Shown: one piece after another, positions 27,386-38,937 of the stretch | How the letters are laid out: every line of letters begins with the position of its first letter | How positions within the stretch are numbered: position 1 is the stretch's first letter | Assembly: GCA_024998815.1 (NCBI GenBank) | Contig: JACEUQ010000001.1 | Span: 1,612,001 to 1,676,000 of the forward strand | Length of the DNA stretch: 64,000 nt | Reading direction: 5' to 3' | Source: Opitutus sp. | GTDB taxonomy: Bacteria; Verrucomicrobiota; Verrucomicrobiia; Opitutales; Opitutaceae | Made by a program: the position numbers and the translations under genes | Notes under the pieces: generated by a model | Told to the model about the DNA's origin: nothing | What the model saw: the letters and a program-made list of their open reading frames with translations, nothing else | Databases searched by the model: none

Positions 27386-27592
27386 TTAGGCGGCGGCCTT
27401 CTTATTCTTGGCGGTGCGCGCAGTCTCGAGACGGGCGATATCCTTACGCAGGATACGCAGCTCGTGGGTCTTCTCGACCTGGCCGGTCTGCTTGCGCAGG
27501 CGGAGGTGAAGAAGCTTTTCGCGGTTTTCGGTCAGCTTGGCGTCGAGCTCAGCGGAGGCTAGCTCGTTAATGGGATTGATCTTCTTGCTCAT
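27386..27592 (-). CDS. rpmC: 50S ribosomal protein L29
   Basis: A 68-residue two-helix protein; [36 protein letters not shown] is the L29 signature. It lies next to the tunnel exit in the ribosome. It is 12 bp upstream of rpsQ. Confidence 0.97.
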   Translation of the reverse strand: MSKKINPINELASAELDAKLTENREKLLHLRLRKQTGQVEKTHELRILRKDIARLETARTAKNKKAAA

Positions 27593-27625
27593 GGCGATTT
27601 TTTCCAGCGGGTAGCCGGAGTTTGG

Positions 27626-28048
27626 TTAGGCGGCGGTGCCTTCGCGCACAATGAAGCGGCAACGGAAGGGCAGTTTGGCGTCGGCAAGGCGGAAAGCCTC
27701 TTTTGCGACGGTCACGGTGACACCACCGAGTTCGAACAGGACTGCACCTGGCTTGATCTGGGCGACATAATATTCGACCGGACCTTTACCAGAGCCCATG
27801 CGCGTTTCGGCAGGTTTCTTAGTGATTGGCTTGTGGGGGAAAACGCGAATCCAGAGTTTACCCTTGCGCTTTAGATGGCGCGAAATGGTGACTCGGGCGG
27901 CCTCAATCTGTTGGCCGGTCATAGGACCACGGCTGAGGGATTGGAGACCGAATTCGCCGAAGGAAATCGTGTTACCACGCTTGGCGTTACCCTTACGGGA
28001 ACCCTTTTGTGACTTACGATATTTGGTGCGTGCTGGAGCGAGAGCCAT
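27626..28048 (-). CDS. rplP: 50S ribosomal protein L16
   Basis: A 140-residue protein. [47 protein letters not shown] and [18 protein letters not shown] are diagnostic. It lies between rpsC and rpmC as usual. Confidence 0.97.
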   Translation of the reverse strand: MALAPARTKYRKSQKGSRKGNAKRGNTISFGEFGLQSLSRGPMTGQQIEAARVTISRHLKRKGKLWIRVFPHKPITKKPAETRMGSGKGPVEYYVAQIKPGAVLFELGGVTVTVAKEAFRLADAKLPFRCRFIVREGTAA

Positions 28049-28090
28049 GATGGTTTCTCTTTAGTTAAATGGTTAGGACGGGCGACGGGT

Positions 28091-28726
28091 TTAGAGCGTC
28101 GTGTCAGCTTCCTTTTTGCAGATCCAGCATTTGACGCCGATCTTGCCGTAAACGGTCTTCGCTTCAGCGAACCCGTAGTCGATGTTTTCGCGGAGCGTGT
28201 GGAGAGGAACACGACCCTTGCGCTGCCATTCGCGACGAGCGATGTCGGCACCACCGAGACGACCGGAAGATTGAATACGAATGCCCTCGGCACCGAGCGC
28301 CATGGCCAACTCAACGGCCTTTTTCATGGCGCGGCGGAAAGCGATGCGGCGTTCGAGCTGCAAGCATACGTTTTCGGCAACAAGCTGAGCTTCGATCTCG
28401 GGCTTCTTGACCTCTTGGATGTCAAGGAGGACGTCCTTGCCGGTGAGCTTTGCGAGCTCGGCCTTGATGTTCTCGATCTCGGCGCCCTTGCGGCCGATCA
28501 CCAGACCCGGACGGGCGGTGTAGATCTTGACGCGAACGCGGTTGGACGCGCGCTCGATGAAGATACGGGGAACAGAAGCCTGCTTGAGCTTCTCCATGAG
28601 TTTCTCACGGATGATTTGATCTTCGAAGAGGAGCTTAGCGAAGTCCTTCTTGGAAGCATACCAGCGGGATTGCCAGTTGCGGCGAACGGCTAGACGGAAG
28701 CCGATTGGATTGGTCTTTTGGCCCAT
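28091..28726 (-). CDS. rpsC: 30S ribosomal protein S3
   Basis: A 211-residue protein. The N-terminal [14 protein letters not shown] is followed by a KH domain ([24 protein letters not shown]) and the C-terminal domain with [32 protein letters not shown]. The C-terminus ends [14 protein letters not shown], where most S3 proteins have VKVWI and no cysteine pair. Confidence 0.97.
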   Translation of the reverse strand: MGQKTNPIGFRLAVRRNWQSRWYASKKDFAKLLFEDQIIREKLMEKLKQASVPRIFIERASNRVRVKIYTARPGLVIGRKGAEIENIKAELAKLTGKDVLLDIQEVKKPEIEAQLVAENVCLQLERRIAFRRAMKKAVELAMALGAEGIRIQSSGRLGGADIARREWQRKGRVPLHTLRENIDYGFAEAKTVYGKIGVKCWICKKEADTTL

Positions 28727-28735
28727 GGTGGTAAA

Positions 28736-29077
28736 TTAGTTGGAGTTACCGTCGGAGAGGACGATGAGGATGTGGGACATCTTCTTACGGCGGGGCATCG
28801 CGGTACCGCGGGCACCGGCCTTGAAGCGCTTCAAGACGGGTCCGTTTTCAACCAACGCGCTCTTCACGAACAGATTGTCGGAGGAGAGGTTGTTGTTGTT
28901 TTCGGCGTTAGCGATGGCGCTCTTGAGCGTCTTCACGATCAGGCGGGCGGACTTACGCGGGATGAGCGTAAGGAGATCGACGGCATCGTTGGCTTTGCGA
29001 CCTTGGATGGTACGAACGACTTCGCGCACCTTTTTAGGGGACATGCGCGCGTAGCGAGTGAGGGCTTGGACTTCCAT
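28736..29077 (-). CDS. rplV: 50S ribosomal protein L22
   Basis: A 113-residue protein; the helical N-terminus (YARMSPKKVREVVRTIQG) and the tunnel-lining hairpin (RFKAGARGTAMPRRKKMSHI) are clear. In this genome it is separated from rpsS by a small exported-protein gene. Confidence 0.97.
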   Translation of the reverse strand: MEVQALTRYARMSPKKVREVVRTIQGRKANDAVDLLTLIPRKSARLIVKTLKSAIANAENNNNLSSDNLFVKSALVENGPVLKRFKAGARGTAMPRRKKMSHILIVLSDGNSN

Positions 29078-29143
29078 TTGATTAAGATTCCCTTTTGGGG
29101 CGACAGCAGGACCGAAGTCCCCTGCCCTTTTTGTAGTTATTGA

Positions 29144-29479
29144 TTATACCTTGAGAGTTTTTACGTTGGCAGTGTCTCCGGACCGGATCGTTTGACCCGG
29201 GAGTAAGTGGATAATGATAGCGGCACTGGCGCGGGGGCGAAGTTCGACGAGTACGACCTCGGCTATTTTCACTCCTGAACGCATGATGCTGAATACCATC
29301 CCTTGACGAAGGCCGGTTTCGAAGCCGGCGCCGAGGAGAACGACATCCGCGATGCGGGTCGGCTCTACGGCCACTACCAAAGCCCCCGAGATCGTGCGGA
29401 ACGCCTGGAGTTGTTCTGCTTTGCAGTTCACCGAAGTGAAAAACAAAGCAGCCAAAACGATGGCGATCCGCAGGATCAC
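29144..29479 (-). CDS. small exported protein inserted in the S10 operon between rpsS and rplV
   Basis: A 111-residue protein with a GTG start and a signal peptide (ILRIAIVLAALFFTSVNCKA). The mature part is a small beta-rich domain (GALVVAVEPTRIADVVLLGAGFETGLRQGMVFSIMR and LVELRPRASAAIIIHLL). It resembles the short periplasmic domains that read FETGLRQGM in cell-envelope proteins of this phylum. The gap to rpsS is 17 bp and to rplV 66 bp, so it should be cotranscribed with ribosomal proteins. It has no ribosomal homology that I recognise. Function unknown. Confidence 0.7.
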   Translation of the reverse strand: MILRIAIVLAALFFTSVNCKAEQLQAFRTISGALVVAVEPTRIADVVLLGAGFETGLRQGMVFSIMRSGVKIAEVVLVELRPRASAAIIIHLLPGQTIRSGDTANVKTLKV

Positions 29480-29496
29480 GAGGGCGGTTTAGCGTA

Positions 29497-29775
29497 TTAG
29501 ATTTCCTTGCGGGTCATGCCACCGTGGCCCTTGAACACGCGGGTGAGCGCGAATTCGCCGAGCTTGTGACCGACCATGTTCTCGGTGACGTGAACCGAGA
29601 TGAAGGCTTTGCCGTTATGAACGCTGAACGTGTGGCCGATGAAATCGGGCGTAATCGTCGAGCGGCGGGACCAGGTTTGGATGGGTTTCTTGGAACCACC
29701 GGCCTTGATGGCCTTCTCGATTTTCTCGAGCAGGTGGTAATCGACAAAGAAACCTTTTTTGATGGAGCGTGCCAT
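29497..29775 (-). CDS. rpsS: 30S ribosomal protein S19
   Basis: A 92-residue protein starting [22 protein letters not shown], with the conserved [43 protein letters not shown]. It lies 18 bp after rplB. Confidence 0.97.
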   Translation of the reverse strand: MARSIKKGFFVDYHLLEKIEKAIKAGGSKKPIQTWSRRSTITPDFIGHTFSVHNGKAFISVHVTENMVGHKLGEFALTRVFKGHGGMTRKEI

Positions 29776-29793
29776 ATTGGTAAGGTGTAGAAA

Positions 29794-30663
29794 TTACTTC
29801 TTTCCGCGGGGCTTGCGACCGTTATGGCGAACAAGGATCTGGGAGCTGGAAGGCTTGGAGCGTTTGCGCGTCGGGAAACCCTTGGCGAGCTGACCCCAAG
29901 GAGAAACGAGGTGTTGGCGACCGCCACCACCCTTGGATTTACCCTGACCACCACCGTTGGGGTGATCGACCGGGTTCATCGCCACACCGCGCTGGCGGGG
30001 GCGTTTGCCAAGCCAACGATTACGACCGGCTTTACCGAGCGAAGCGTTGATCTGGTCGGCGTTACCGACCTCACCAATGGTGGCGCGGCAGTTGGCGTTG
30101 ACCAAACGAACTTCGCCAGAGGGAAGCTTGATTTGGGCAAAACCGTTCTCGACGTTGACCAACTCAATGGAGGTACCAGCGGTACGGCCGAGTTGCGCCC
30201 CGCGACCGGGAACGAGCTCGACGTTGTGCAGCTTGGTGGACGGAGGGATGATCGAGAGCGGGAAATTGTTACCCACGTTGAAATCATTCAACGCAGCCTT
30301 GTTCGAGGTGACGATGGTGTCGCCAGCCTTGAGGCCCTTGGGGGCAAGGATGTAACGCTTTTCGCCGCTCGAATAAGCGATGAGAGCGATGTGGGCAGTA
30401 CGATTCGGATCATACTCGATGGCCTGCACGCGGGCGGGCATGTCGAGGATGTCGCGCATGAAATCGATGATGCGGTAAAGCTTCTTATGGCCACCGCCGC
30501 GACGACGGCAGGTGATGCGACCATAGACGTTACGACCACCGCTCTTAGGCTTGGGCTCGGTGAGCTTGGCCTCGGGGCGTTTTTTGGAAAGACCCTCAGG
30601 CTTGTTCAGCTGCGTGAAGCGCTGGGAAGGCGTGAGGGGACGACGTACAGGAGTGAGAGGCAT
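29794..30663 (-). CDS. rplB: 50S ribosomal protein L2
   Basis: A 289-residue protein. The conserved GRNVYGRITCRRRGGGHKK, the central IELVPGRGAQLGRTAGTS-like segment and the C-terminal MNPVDHPNGGGQGKSKGG (with the peptidyl-transferase-proximal His) identify it. It follows rplW. Confidence 0.98.
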   Translation of the reverse strand: MPLTPVRRPLTPSQRFTQLNKPEGLSKKRPEAKLTEPKPKSGGRNVYGRITCRRRGGGHKKLYRIIDFMRDILDMPARVQAIEYDPNRTAHIALIAYSSGEKRYILAPKGLKAGDTIVTSNKAALNDFNVGNNFPLSIIPPSTKLHNVELVPGRGAQLGRTAGTSIELVNVENGFAQIKLPSGEVRLVNANCRATIGEVGNADQINASLGKAGRNRWLGKRPRQRGVAMNPVDHPNGGGQGKSKGGGGRQHLVSPWGQLAKGFPTRKRSKPSSSQILVRHNGRKPRGKK

Positions 30664-30680
30664 GGTGTGTGTTCTCCAGA

Positions 30681-30959
30681 TTAGACGAGCTCGATCTTGT
30701 CGCCGGCCTTAAGAGTCACGACGGCCTTCTTGTAGTTAGAAGTCATGCTCGGGCGGCCTTGACGGCTCTTTTTGTTTTTACCGCGGATGACGGCGGTGTT
30801 GACGCGGGTAACCGTGACCTTGAAGGCTTTTTCAACGGCTACGGCGATCTGGTGCTTGTTGCTGGTGATCGCTACTTCGAAGGTGTACTGGCCAAGCTCG
30901 GAAGAGAGCTTGTTGGACTTCTCGGTGAGACGGACGAGTTTCAGGACGTTAGGGATCAT
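30681..30959 (-). CDS. rplW: 50S ribosomal protein L23
   Basis: A 92-residue protein. LVRLTEKSNKLSSELGQYTFEV and the C-terminal VTLKAGDKIELV are typical. It forms part of the tunnel exit docking site. Its start overlaps the rplD stop by 1 bp. Confidence 0.97.
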   Translation of the reverse strand: MIPNVLKLVRLTEKSNKLSSELGQYTFEVAITSNKHQIAVAVEKAFKVTVTRVNTAVIRGKNKKSRQGRPSMTSNYKKAVVTLKAGDKIELV

Positions 30960-31594
30960 TAGTTCTTACCTCCGTTGACGCGGGCGATGATAGCCTCCAG
31001 AGCGGTGGTGCTGACGATGATCTTCTTGTATTGCGCGAGATCGAGCGTGTTGAGCGTGCAGGCTTCCTGGAGCGAGATACGCTGAAGGTTGCAGGCGGCG
31101 CGGGCCGTGTCGGCGGTGAACTCGGAGTCCACGATGAGGATCTTGCCTACGGGAGCGATGCGGGCGATGACCGCGTCCAAGACCTGGGTCTTAACGGGGG
31201 CAACTTCCCAACGCTCGATGACGTCAACTTCACCAGCGGAAAGACGATCGAACAGCGCGCGGCTGAAAGCGAGGGCCTTGACCTTGGAGTTGATCTTCTT
31301 GGAGTAGTCGCGGGGCTTGGGCCCGAAGACAACGCCACCGCCGACCCAGATCGGGGAGCGGGTGGAACCGGCGCGAGCGCGACCGGTGCCCTTTTGGCGC
31401 CAGGGCTTTTTGCCGCCGCCGGACACTTCGCCACGGGTTTTCGTGGAGTGGGTGCCGAGACGGTTGTTGGCATTGATCGCGACGATCACTTCCTTGACGG
31501 CTTGGAGGCCTTTGTCGCCTTCGAATACGGGGATACCGGCGAAATCTTGTTCGCGGGAGGTCTTACCGTCAGAGCTGAAAACTTTGAGTTTCAT
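30959..31594 (-). CDS. rplD: 50S ribosomal protein L4
   Basis: A 211-residue protein. [45 protein letters not shown] is the tunnel-lining loop diagnostic of L4. It sits 22 bp after rplC. Confidence 0.97.
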   Translation of the reverse strand: MKLKVFSSDGKTSREQDFAGIPVFEGDKGLQAVKEVIVAINANNRLGTHSTKTRGEVSGGGKKPWRQKGTGRARAGSTRSPIWVGGGVVFGPKPRDYSKKINSKVKALAFSRALFDRLSAGEVDVIERWEVAPVKTQVLDAVIARIAPVGKILIVDSEFTADTARAACNLQRISLQEACTLNTLDLAQYKKIIVSTTALEAIIARVNGGKN

Positions 31595-31616
31595 GTGCAG
31601 TTATTCTCCTTAAGGG

Positions 31617-32267
31617 TTAGGCTTTCTTGGGCTGACCCTTGATGGCGGTGCGAACGATGACGTCGTCACCATTGGCGCCAGGGATGGCACCTTTGACCAA
31701 GATAAGGTTCTTCTCGGGAAGAACTTTAACGATCAAAAGGTTCTGAAGGGTGCGCTGGAGCTGGCCCATGTGGCCAGGCATCGCTTGGTTCTTCCAAACG
31801 CGGCCAGGAGTCTGGCGCATACCGATCGAACCGATACGGCGATGGAACATGGAACCGTGCGTGGCCGGACCGCCACCAACACGGAAACGCTTCACAACGC
31901 CCTGGAAGCCTTTGCCCTTGGTGACGCCAGTGACGTCAACAAGCTGGCCTTCAGTGAAAGTGGAGACGGTGATCACATCACCGACTTTGTTGGTCGAAGG
32001 CGCATCGAGGCGAACTTCGCTAAGAACGCGCGGAGCGTCTTCAAGACCAGCCTTGGCGGCGTGGTTCTTTTCGGCCTTGGAGGCGTTCTTGGATTTCTGC
32101 TTGGAGAAACCGATCTGGACGGCGTTGTAACCGTCGACCTGAATCGTCTTGATTTGGACGACCGGGCATGGGCCGGCTTCGACCACGGTGACGGGGACTA
32201 AGACGTTTTGTGCGTCGTAGACCTGCGTCATCCCGATTTTTTTACCGAGTAGGGTGCTGATTGACAT
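31617..32267 (-). CDS. rplC: 50S ribosomal protein L3
   Basis: A 216-residue protein. The start STLLGKKIGMTQVYD and GKGFQGVVKRFRVGGGPATHGSMFHRRIGSIG are diagnostic. A 122-bp gap separates it from rpsJ and may hold leader sequence; no clear promoter is seen. Confidence 0.97.
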   Translation of the reverse strand: MSISTLLGKKIGMTQVYDAQNVLVPVTVVEAGPCPVVQIKTIQVDGYNAVQIGFSKQKSKNASKAEKNHAAKAGLEDAPRVLSEVRLDAPSTNKVGDVITVSTFTEGQLVDVTGVTKGKGFQGVVKRFRVGGGPATHGSMFHRRIGSIGMRQTPGRVWKNQAMPGHMGQLQRTLQNLLIVKVLPEKNLILVKGAIPGANGDDVIVRTAIKGQPKKA

Positions 32268-32389
32268 GGCTAAGTGGTAGGTGGAAAGTTTTCCGTTTAA
32301 CGGCCTACATTAGAGAAGCCCAGCGGTGCACGGGGTGCACATGGGACGCTGCTAAAATGTAAATTACGTGTTCTGGGTCGGTCGATAAC

Positions 32390-32698
32390 TCACACCGTGA
32401 TGGTGATGTCAACGCCGGAAGGAAGATTTAATTTCTTGAGCTCGTCGACCGTCTGGGCGGTGGGCTCAATGATGTCGATAAGACGCTTGTGGGTCCGCGT
32501 TTCGAACTGCTCCATCGACTTTTTGTCGACGTGCGGCGAACGGTTAACCGTCAGCTTTTCGATGCGCGTGGGCAACGGGATGGGCCCGGAGACACGAGCG
32601 CCGGAGCGCTTGGCTGTTTCTACGATTTCGGATGCGGACTGGTCGATTACGCGATAGTCGTAGCCCCGAAGTTTGATGCGAATGCGTTGGCCTTTCAT
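32390..32698 (-). CDS. rpsJ: 30S ribosomal protein S10
   Basis: A 102-residue protein; the start [24 protein letters not shown] and SRGPIPLP-type segment [29 protein letters not shown] are typical. It follows fusA with a 21-bp gap. No tuf gene is found between fusA and rpsJ. Confidence 0.98.
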   Translation of the reverse strand: MKGQRIRIKLRGYDYRVIDQSASEIVETAKRSGARVSGPIPLPTRIEKLTVNRSPHVDKKSMEQFETRTHKRLIDIIEPTAQTVDELKKLNLPSGVDITITV

Positions 32699-32719
32699 GG
32701 CGGTAAAAAGAACGAAGGG

Positions 32720-34903
<2,184 letters not shown>

Positions 34904-34924
34904 GGGTGGTAATGAACTGACGGA

Positions 34925-35398
34925 TTACCAACGGAGGTGGGCGAAGGCGCGATTGGCCTGGGCCATCTTGTGGGTGTCTTCCTTCTTCTTAACAACCGAA
35001 CCGGTGTTGTTGTAGGCGTCGACAATCTCGGAGGCCAGAGCGTCCTTCATGGGAACACCCTTGCGGCCGGATGCGGCGGTGACGATCCAGCGGAGCGCGA
35101 GACTCTCTTGGCGCTCGTAGGAGATTTCCACGGGAACCTGGTAGGTGGCGCCACCAACGCGGCGGCTCTTGACCTCGAGACGAGGACGGGCGTTTTCCAA
35201 CGCGCCGATCATCAAATCAACGGGATCACCCTTTTCGAGTTTCTCGGAGACCTTCTCAAACGCACCGTAGACGATGCGCTCAGCGGTGTTCTTCTTGCCG
35301 TCTTCCATGACGACATTGACGAGATGGGCAACCAGCGTGCTGTTATAACGGATGTCCGGAGCGGCTTGGCGCTTATCGGCTTTGTGACGGCGTGACAT
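34925..35398 (-). CDS. rpsG: 30S ribosomal protein S7
   Basis: A 157-residue protein. [25 protein letters not shown] and [26 protein letters not shown] are diagnostic. It lies 20 bp after rpsL and is often the str-operon repressor in other bacteria. Confidence 0.98.
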   Translation of the reverse strand: MSRRHKADKRQAAPDIRYNSTLVAHLVNVVMEDGKKNTAERIVYGAFEKVSEKLEKGDPVDLMIGALENARPRLEVKSRRVGGATYQVPVEISYERQESLALRWIVTAASGRKGVPMKDALASEIVDAYNNTGSVVKKKEDTHKMAQANRAFAHLRW

Positions 35399-35418
35399 GG
35401 ATATGGTTCTCGGTTAAA

Positions 35419-35814
35419 TTACTTCTTGGGAGCGGCCTTGGCGGCCTTCGGGCGCTTAACACCGTACTTCGAACGGCTGCGGCGGCGTTTTTCAACACCG
35501 GTGGCGTCGAGGGTACCACGGACGATGTGGTAACGAACACCAGGCAAGTCCTTCACGCGGCCACCGCGCACGAGCACAATGGAGTGCTCCTGGAGGTTGT
35601 GGCCCTCGTCAGGAATATAGGAGATCACTTCGCTACCATTCGTCAGGCGAACCTTGGCGACTTTACGGATAGCGGAGTTCGGCTTCTTAGGGGTGCGGGT
35701 CATGACCTGCACGCACACGCCGCGACGGAAGGGGTTGCCTGAGAGCGCGGGGGACTTGGATTTCGCACGAATTTGGCGACGTCCCTTGCGTACGAGTTGG
35801 TTGATGGTGGGCAT
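35419..35814 (-). CDS. rpsL: 30S ribosomal protein S12
   Basis: A 131-residue protein beginning [12 protein letters not shown]. It contains the decoding-centre segments [17 protein letters not shown] and [17 protein letters not shown]. The C-terminus has a short Lys/Ala tail. It is the first gene of the cluster. The 299-bp region upstream (35815-36113) must hold its leader and promoter, but I see no convincing -35/-10 pair there. Confidence 0.98.
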   Translation of the reverse strand: MPTINQLVRKGRRQIRAKSKSPALSGNPFRRGVCVQVMTRTPKKPNSAIRKVAKVRLTNGSEVISYIPDEGHNLQEHSIVLVRGGRVKDLPGVRYHIVRGTLDATGVEKRRRSRSKYGVKRPKAAKAAPKK

Positions 35815-36113
35815 ATCGAAGTATGGCTATGAAATGAGAAAAGAGGCGGAAGCTACCAAACCCGAGGTCACCGGCAAGAAGATTTTGGATAAATTGTTGA
35901 CTCCCCCAAAAATCGCCTCCCGTCCGCCTTCTTTACCCTCCCTTAACCCGCTCCATTGCAAGCTATCTAAGCCCAAATCACCCTGCATTTGATTCCCCTC
36001 AGTCACCTATGCTGTTAGCACTGATTTTCGTCCGGTAACCACGGTTTGCAGGTGCATATTAAAACTCCGCGCCTTCGATTTCTCGCCTTTGGCCGAAAAG
36101 ATCTCCTCCGCGC

Positions 36114-37310
36114 TTAAACCGCCCCGCTGTATTCCGCCAAAACCGAAACATCCGCCTCCACCGCCTGAAACTCGCGCAACCGCTCGACTCCGCCCATCCT
36201 CCGCACCGCCCACACGGCATGGGCCCGCACCACGGGCGACGTGTGACCCGCCAACGCCACCAGCGATTCCAGGCAATCCAACGCACCGGTATTCGCTGCC
36301 ACAATACAGGCGTTGCGCAACAGACCGGCCAGCTTCACCCGCTTGATGGCCGTGCCCTTGAACACCGCTGCAAATCGCTCCGGCGTCAGCTCCAGAACCT
36401 CGTGCAGCGGCATGTCCGCCAGCCCGTAACGCGCCGCCAGCAACACCTGCCGGCCTGCCTGCGCAAAGCGGTTCCACGGGCACACCTCCAGGCAGGTGTC
36501 GCAGCCGTAAATTCGCTGCCCAATCCCCACTCGCAGTTCGCGCGGGATAATCCCTTTGTTTTCAATGGTCTGGTACGACACGCAGCGCCTCGCATCAACC
36601 ACACCAGGCGCGGGCAATGCCTGCGTCGGACACGCGTCCATGCAGCGCGTGCACTTGCCGCACAATAATCCCGGCTCCAGCTCCCGCCCGGCCGCCTCTT
36701 TTCTCACCGGCTCGTCGGGCTCGAATTCCAGCGTGGTCAGGACTGCGGCGAGGAACAACCAGTTGCCGTGTCGACGCGAGATCAGCATGCCGTTTTTGCC
36801 GATAAATCCTAAGCCTGATTTGGCCGCCCAACCGCGCTCAATCACCGGTCCCGTATCCACATAATAACGATAATCCGCCGCCGTCACTGCGCCGAGTTCC
36901 TCTAGCACTTTTCCCGCGTCCACCAGCGCCGCTTTGATCGTATCGTGGTAATCATCGTAGAGCGCATAGCGCGCCCAGGCGGGCCGCACCCGTGAGCTTC
37001 CGCCCTCTGCATCGTCCCCCACCCGCTCCGCACCGCCCTTCGGAGCATCGCCCCCCCCCACCTGAACCGCACTAGTCGGCGGCAGGTAATTCACCCCGAG
37101 CATGATCACCGAGCGTGCCCCTGGCTGCACCAGAGTCGGGTCACTGCGCTTAGGCACACTGCGCTCCATCCAGTTCATTTCCGCATGGTAACCGGCCGCG
37201 ATCCAATCACTCAGGCGCGGCCCGAAACCGCTCTCCACGCGGGCAAATCGCACCTCATCGAAACCCAGCGCGTGCAAACGCGCGCGCACTGCCTCGCGCT
37301 CAACCGCCAT
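36114..37310 (-). CDS. queG: epoxyqueuosine reductase QueG
   Basis: A 398-residue cobalamin-dependent iron-sulfur enzyme for the last step of queuosine tRNA modification. The N-terminal half is the DUF1730 domain (GYHAEMNWMER, SVIMLGVNYLPP). A two-cluster ferredoxin region follows at about residues 210-300: CGKCTRCMDACP, then CDTCLEVCPW. A C-terminal HEAT-like repeat follows. A low-complexity insert (GGGDAPKGGAERVGDDAEGG) around residue 85 is unusual. It overlaps aroK by 11 bp. Confidence 0.93.
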   Translation of the reverse strand: MAVEREAVRARLHALGFDEVRFARVESGFGPRLSDWIAAGYHAEMNWMERSVPKRSDPTLVQPGARSVIMLGVNYLPPTSAVQVGGGDAPKGGAERVGDDAEGGSSRVRPAWARYALYDDYHDTIKAALVDAGKVLEELGAVTAADYRYYVDTGPVIERGWAAKSGLGFIGKNGMLISRRHGNWLFLAAVLTTLEFEPDEPVRKEAAGRELEPGLLCGKCTRCMDACPTQALPAPGVVDARRCVSYQTIENKGIIPRELRVGIGQRIYGCDTCLEVCPWNRFAQAGRQVLLAARYGLADMPLHEVLELTPERFAAVFKGTAIKRVKLAGLLRNACIVAANTGALDCLESLVALAGHTSPVVRAHAVWAVRRMGGVERLREFQAVEADVSVLAEYSGAV

Positions 37311-37866
37311 GCGCTTTTTTCCGGTTCATTTCCCGCGAAAACTCCACGGCCTCTCGCCGGTACGCGCGCAGCACGTGTTGCATGATGTCGAGCATCGGCC
37401 GCCCGTCGGTCAGGATCACCGTGCCCGCCTTGCTATAAATAGGTTCGCGCGCCGCGTACAGTGTGCGGATGCGCTCCATGGGGTCGGCCACGTCGAGCAG
37501 CGGCCGGTTGCGATTTCCCTGCGTGCGTCGCATCACGGTTTCCATCGAGGCATGCAGGCAAACCACCACGCCTCGCTCGCGCAGCGCCTCCGCCATGCCC
37601 GGCTGCACCACCAAGCCACCTCCGCAGGCCACCACGGCGCGGGTTGCCGCATGCCCGCCAAAAACAAAGTCGTACTCCATCTTCCGAAACGCCGCCTCAC
37701 CGTCCTCCTCAAAAATCTGGGGTATCGACCTGCGCTGAATGCGCTCGATTTCGTGGTCGCTGTCGAGCAACGCGAATCCCAGCCGGTGCGACACGATCCG
37801 CCCGATGGTGGTCTTGCCGGTTCCCATGAACCCGACCAGATAGAGATTAACTTCGCTAGGTGACAT
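37300..37866 (-). CDS. aroK: shikimate kinase
   Basis: A 188-residue enzyme that phosphorylates shikimate in aromatic amino acid synthesis. Walker A is GFMGTGKTT (residues ~12-20), the shikimate-binding DSDHEIE follows at ~36, then the ACGGGLV loop, and the LID RRTQGNRNRPLL carries the catalytic arginines. It is coupled to queG by overlap. Confidence 0.93.
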   Translation of the reverse strand: MSPSEVNLYLVGFMGTGKTTIGRIVSHRLGFALLDSDHEIERIQRRSIPQIFEEDGEAAFRKMEYDFVFGGHAATRAVVACGGGLVVQPGMAEALRERGVVVCLHASMETVMRRTQGNRNRPLLDVADPMERIRTLYAAREPIYSKAGTVILTDGRPMLDIMQHVLRAYRREAVEFSREMNRKKAHGG

Positions 37867-38079
37867 TGCTCGTTATTCACCCAACTCGTACTGAGGCTAC
37901 TTGCCAAACCCGAAAAAGATTATCCGCACCGCACCCTTAATCTTGCCCCGTTAAAAGCGCCAAACGCAGCGAACGCCCCTCGCTTTGGCCCACGCCGCCA
38001 GCAAGCTCGCGGAAAATCCCGCACTTCGGCCCGCTAATTGCTTAGTGCAACCACACCTCACGCCCTCTCCCTTTTTCGA

Positions 38080-38937
38080 ATGAAGCTTAAAGTCTCCCAC
38101 CTCACCCGCTACGAGTATGCCCGCGAGGTCTCCTATTCGCCCCACCTGCTTTACATGCGCCCCCGCGACAGCGCCCTCCTTCGGGTTAACCACTTTAAGT
38201 TCAACATTTCCCCCGATTCCAAGGTCGTCTGGACCCGCGATTGCTCGGACAATCTCCTCGCTTGGGCCCATTTCTGGGAGCGCTCGCCCACCCTGAGCAT
38301 CCGCTCCGAGTTCGAGGTCGAAACGCTCGAAACCAACCCGTTCGACTTCATCCTCAAACCCTACGCGTTCACCGCCCCGTTCGAGTACGAGGAGCTCCAC
38401 CGGTTCACCCTCGCCCCCTACCTCGCGCAACCCTTCGGTGAAACCCAAGCCATTTTGCGCACCTGGCTGGATTTCCACTTCGTCGACCGTCCCAAGGAAA
38501 CCGTGCCCTACCTGGTCGCGCTCAACACCCTCGTCCACACCTCGCTTTCCTACACCCGCCGCTACGAGCGCGGTATCCAACCTTCACACACCACGCTCCA
38601 ACTGGGCACCGGCTCCTGCCGCGACTACGCCGTGCTCTTTGTGGAGCTTTGCCGCACCCTCGGCCTGGCCGCCCGCTTTGTCAGCGGCTACCAATTCGAC
38701 CCCACTCCCGACGCCCCCGCCTACGGGGCAATGCACGCTTGGGCTGAAGTTTATCTTCCGGGCGCCGGTTGGAAAGGCCTCGACCCGACCCACGGCATGT
38801 TTTGCGATGCCACGTTTATTCCCGTCGCCCACGCCGCCGTCGCCGAAAGCGTTAATCCCATCCAAGGCTCCTACTATTCGCCCGATCCCGTACCGTCCGA
38901 ACTCAGTCACAGCATCCTCGTCGAACAAATCTCATGA
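38080..38937 (+). CDS. transglutaminase-like cysteine protease family protein
   Basis: A 285-residue protein. The N-terminal bacterial transglutaminase-like domain (KLKVSHLTRYEYAREVSYSPH) is followed by a transglutaminase core at ~180-260. The putative catalytic Cys is in GTGSCRDYAVLFVELCR, His in GAMHAWAEVYLPG and Asp in LDPTHG. Such proteins usually hydrolyse or ligate peptide amides; the substrate is unknown. The start is the ATG encoding MKLKVSHLT. It overlaps the downstream DUF2126 gene by 4 bp; the two domains are often fused in other bacteria. Confidence 0.9.
   Translation: MKLKVSHLTRYEYAREVSYSPHLLYMRPRDSALLRVNHFKFNISPDSKVVWTRDCSDNLLAWAHFWERSPTLSIRSEFEVETLETNPFDFILKPYAFTAPFEYEELHRFTLAPYLAQPFGETQAILRTWLDFHFVDRPKETVPYLVALNTLVHTSLSYTRRYERGIQPSHTTLQLGTGSCRDYAVLFVELCRTLGLAARFVSGYQFDPTPDAPAYGAMHAWAEVYLPGAGWKGLDPTHGMFCDATFIPVAHAAVAESVNPIQGSYYSPDPVPSELSHSILVEQIS

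Noticed and set aside
28199-28693. Long plus-strand frames across the ribosomal cluster (for example opposite rpsC)
   Set aside because: They are antisense shadows of ribosomal protein genes caused by high GC codon use.
35815-36113. Promoter for the str operon
   Set aside because: The region must contain one, but no -35/-10 pair stood out well enough to report.
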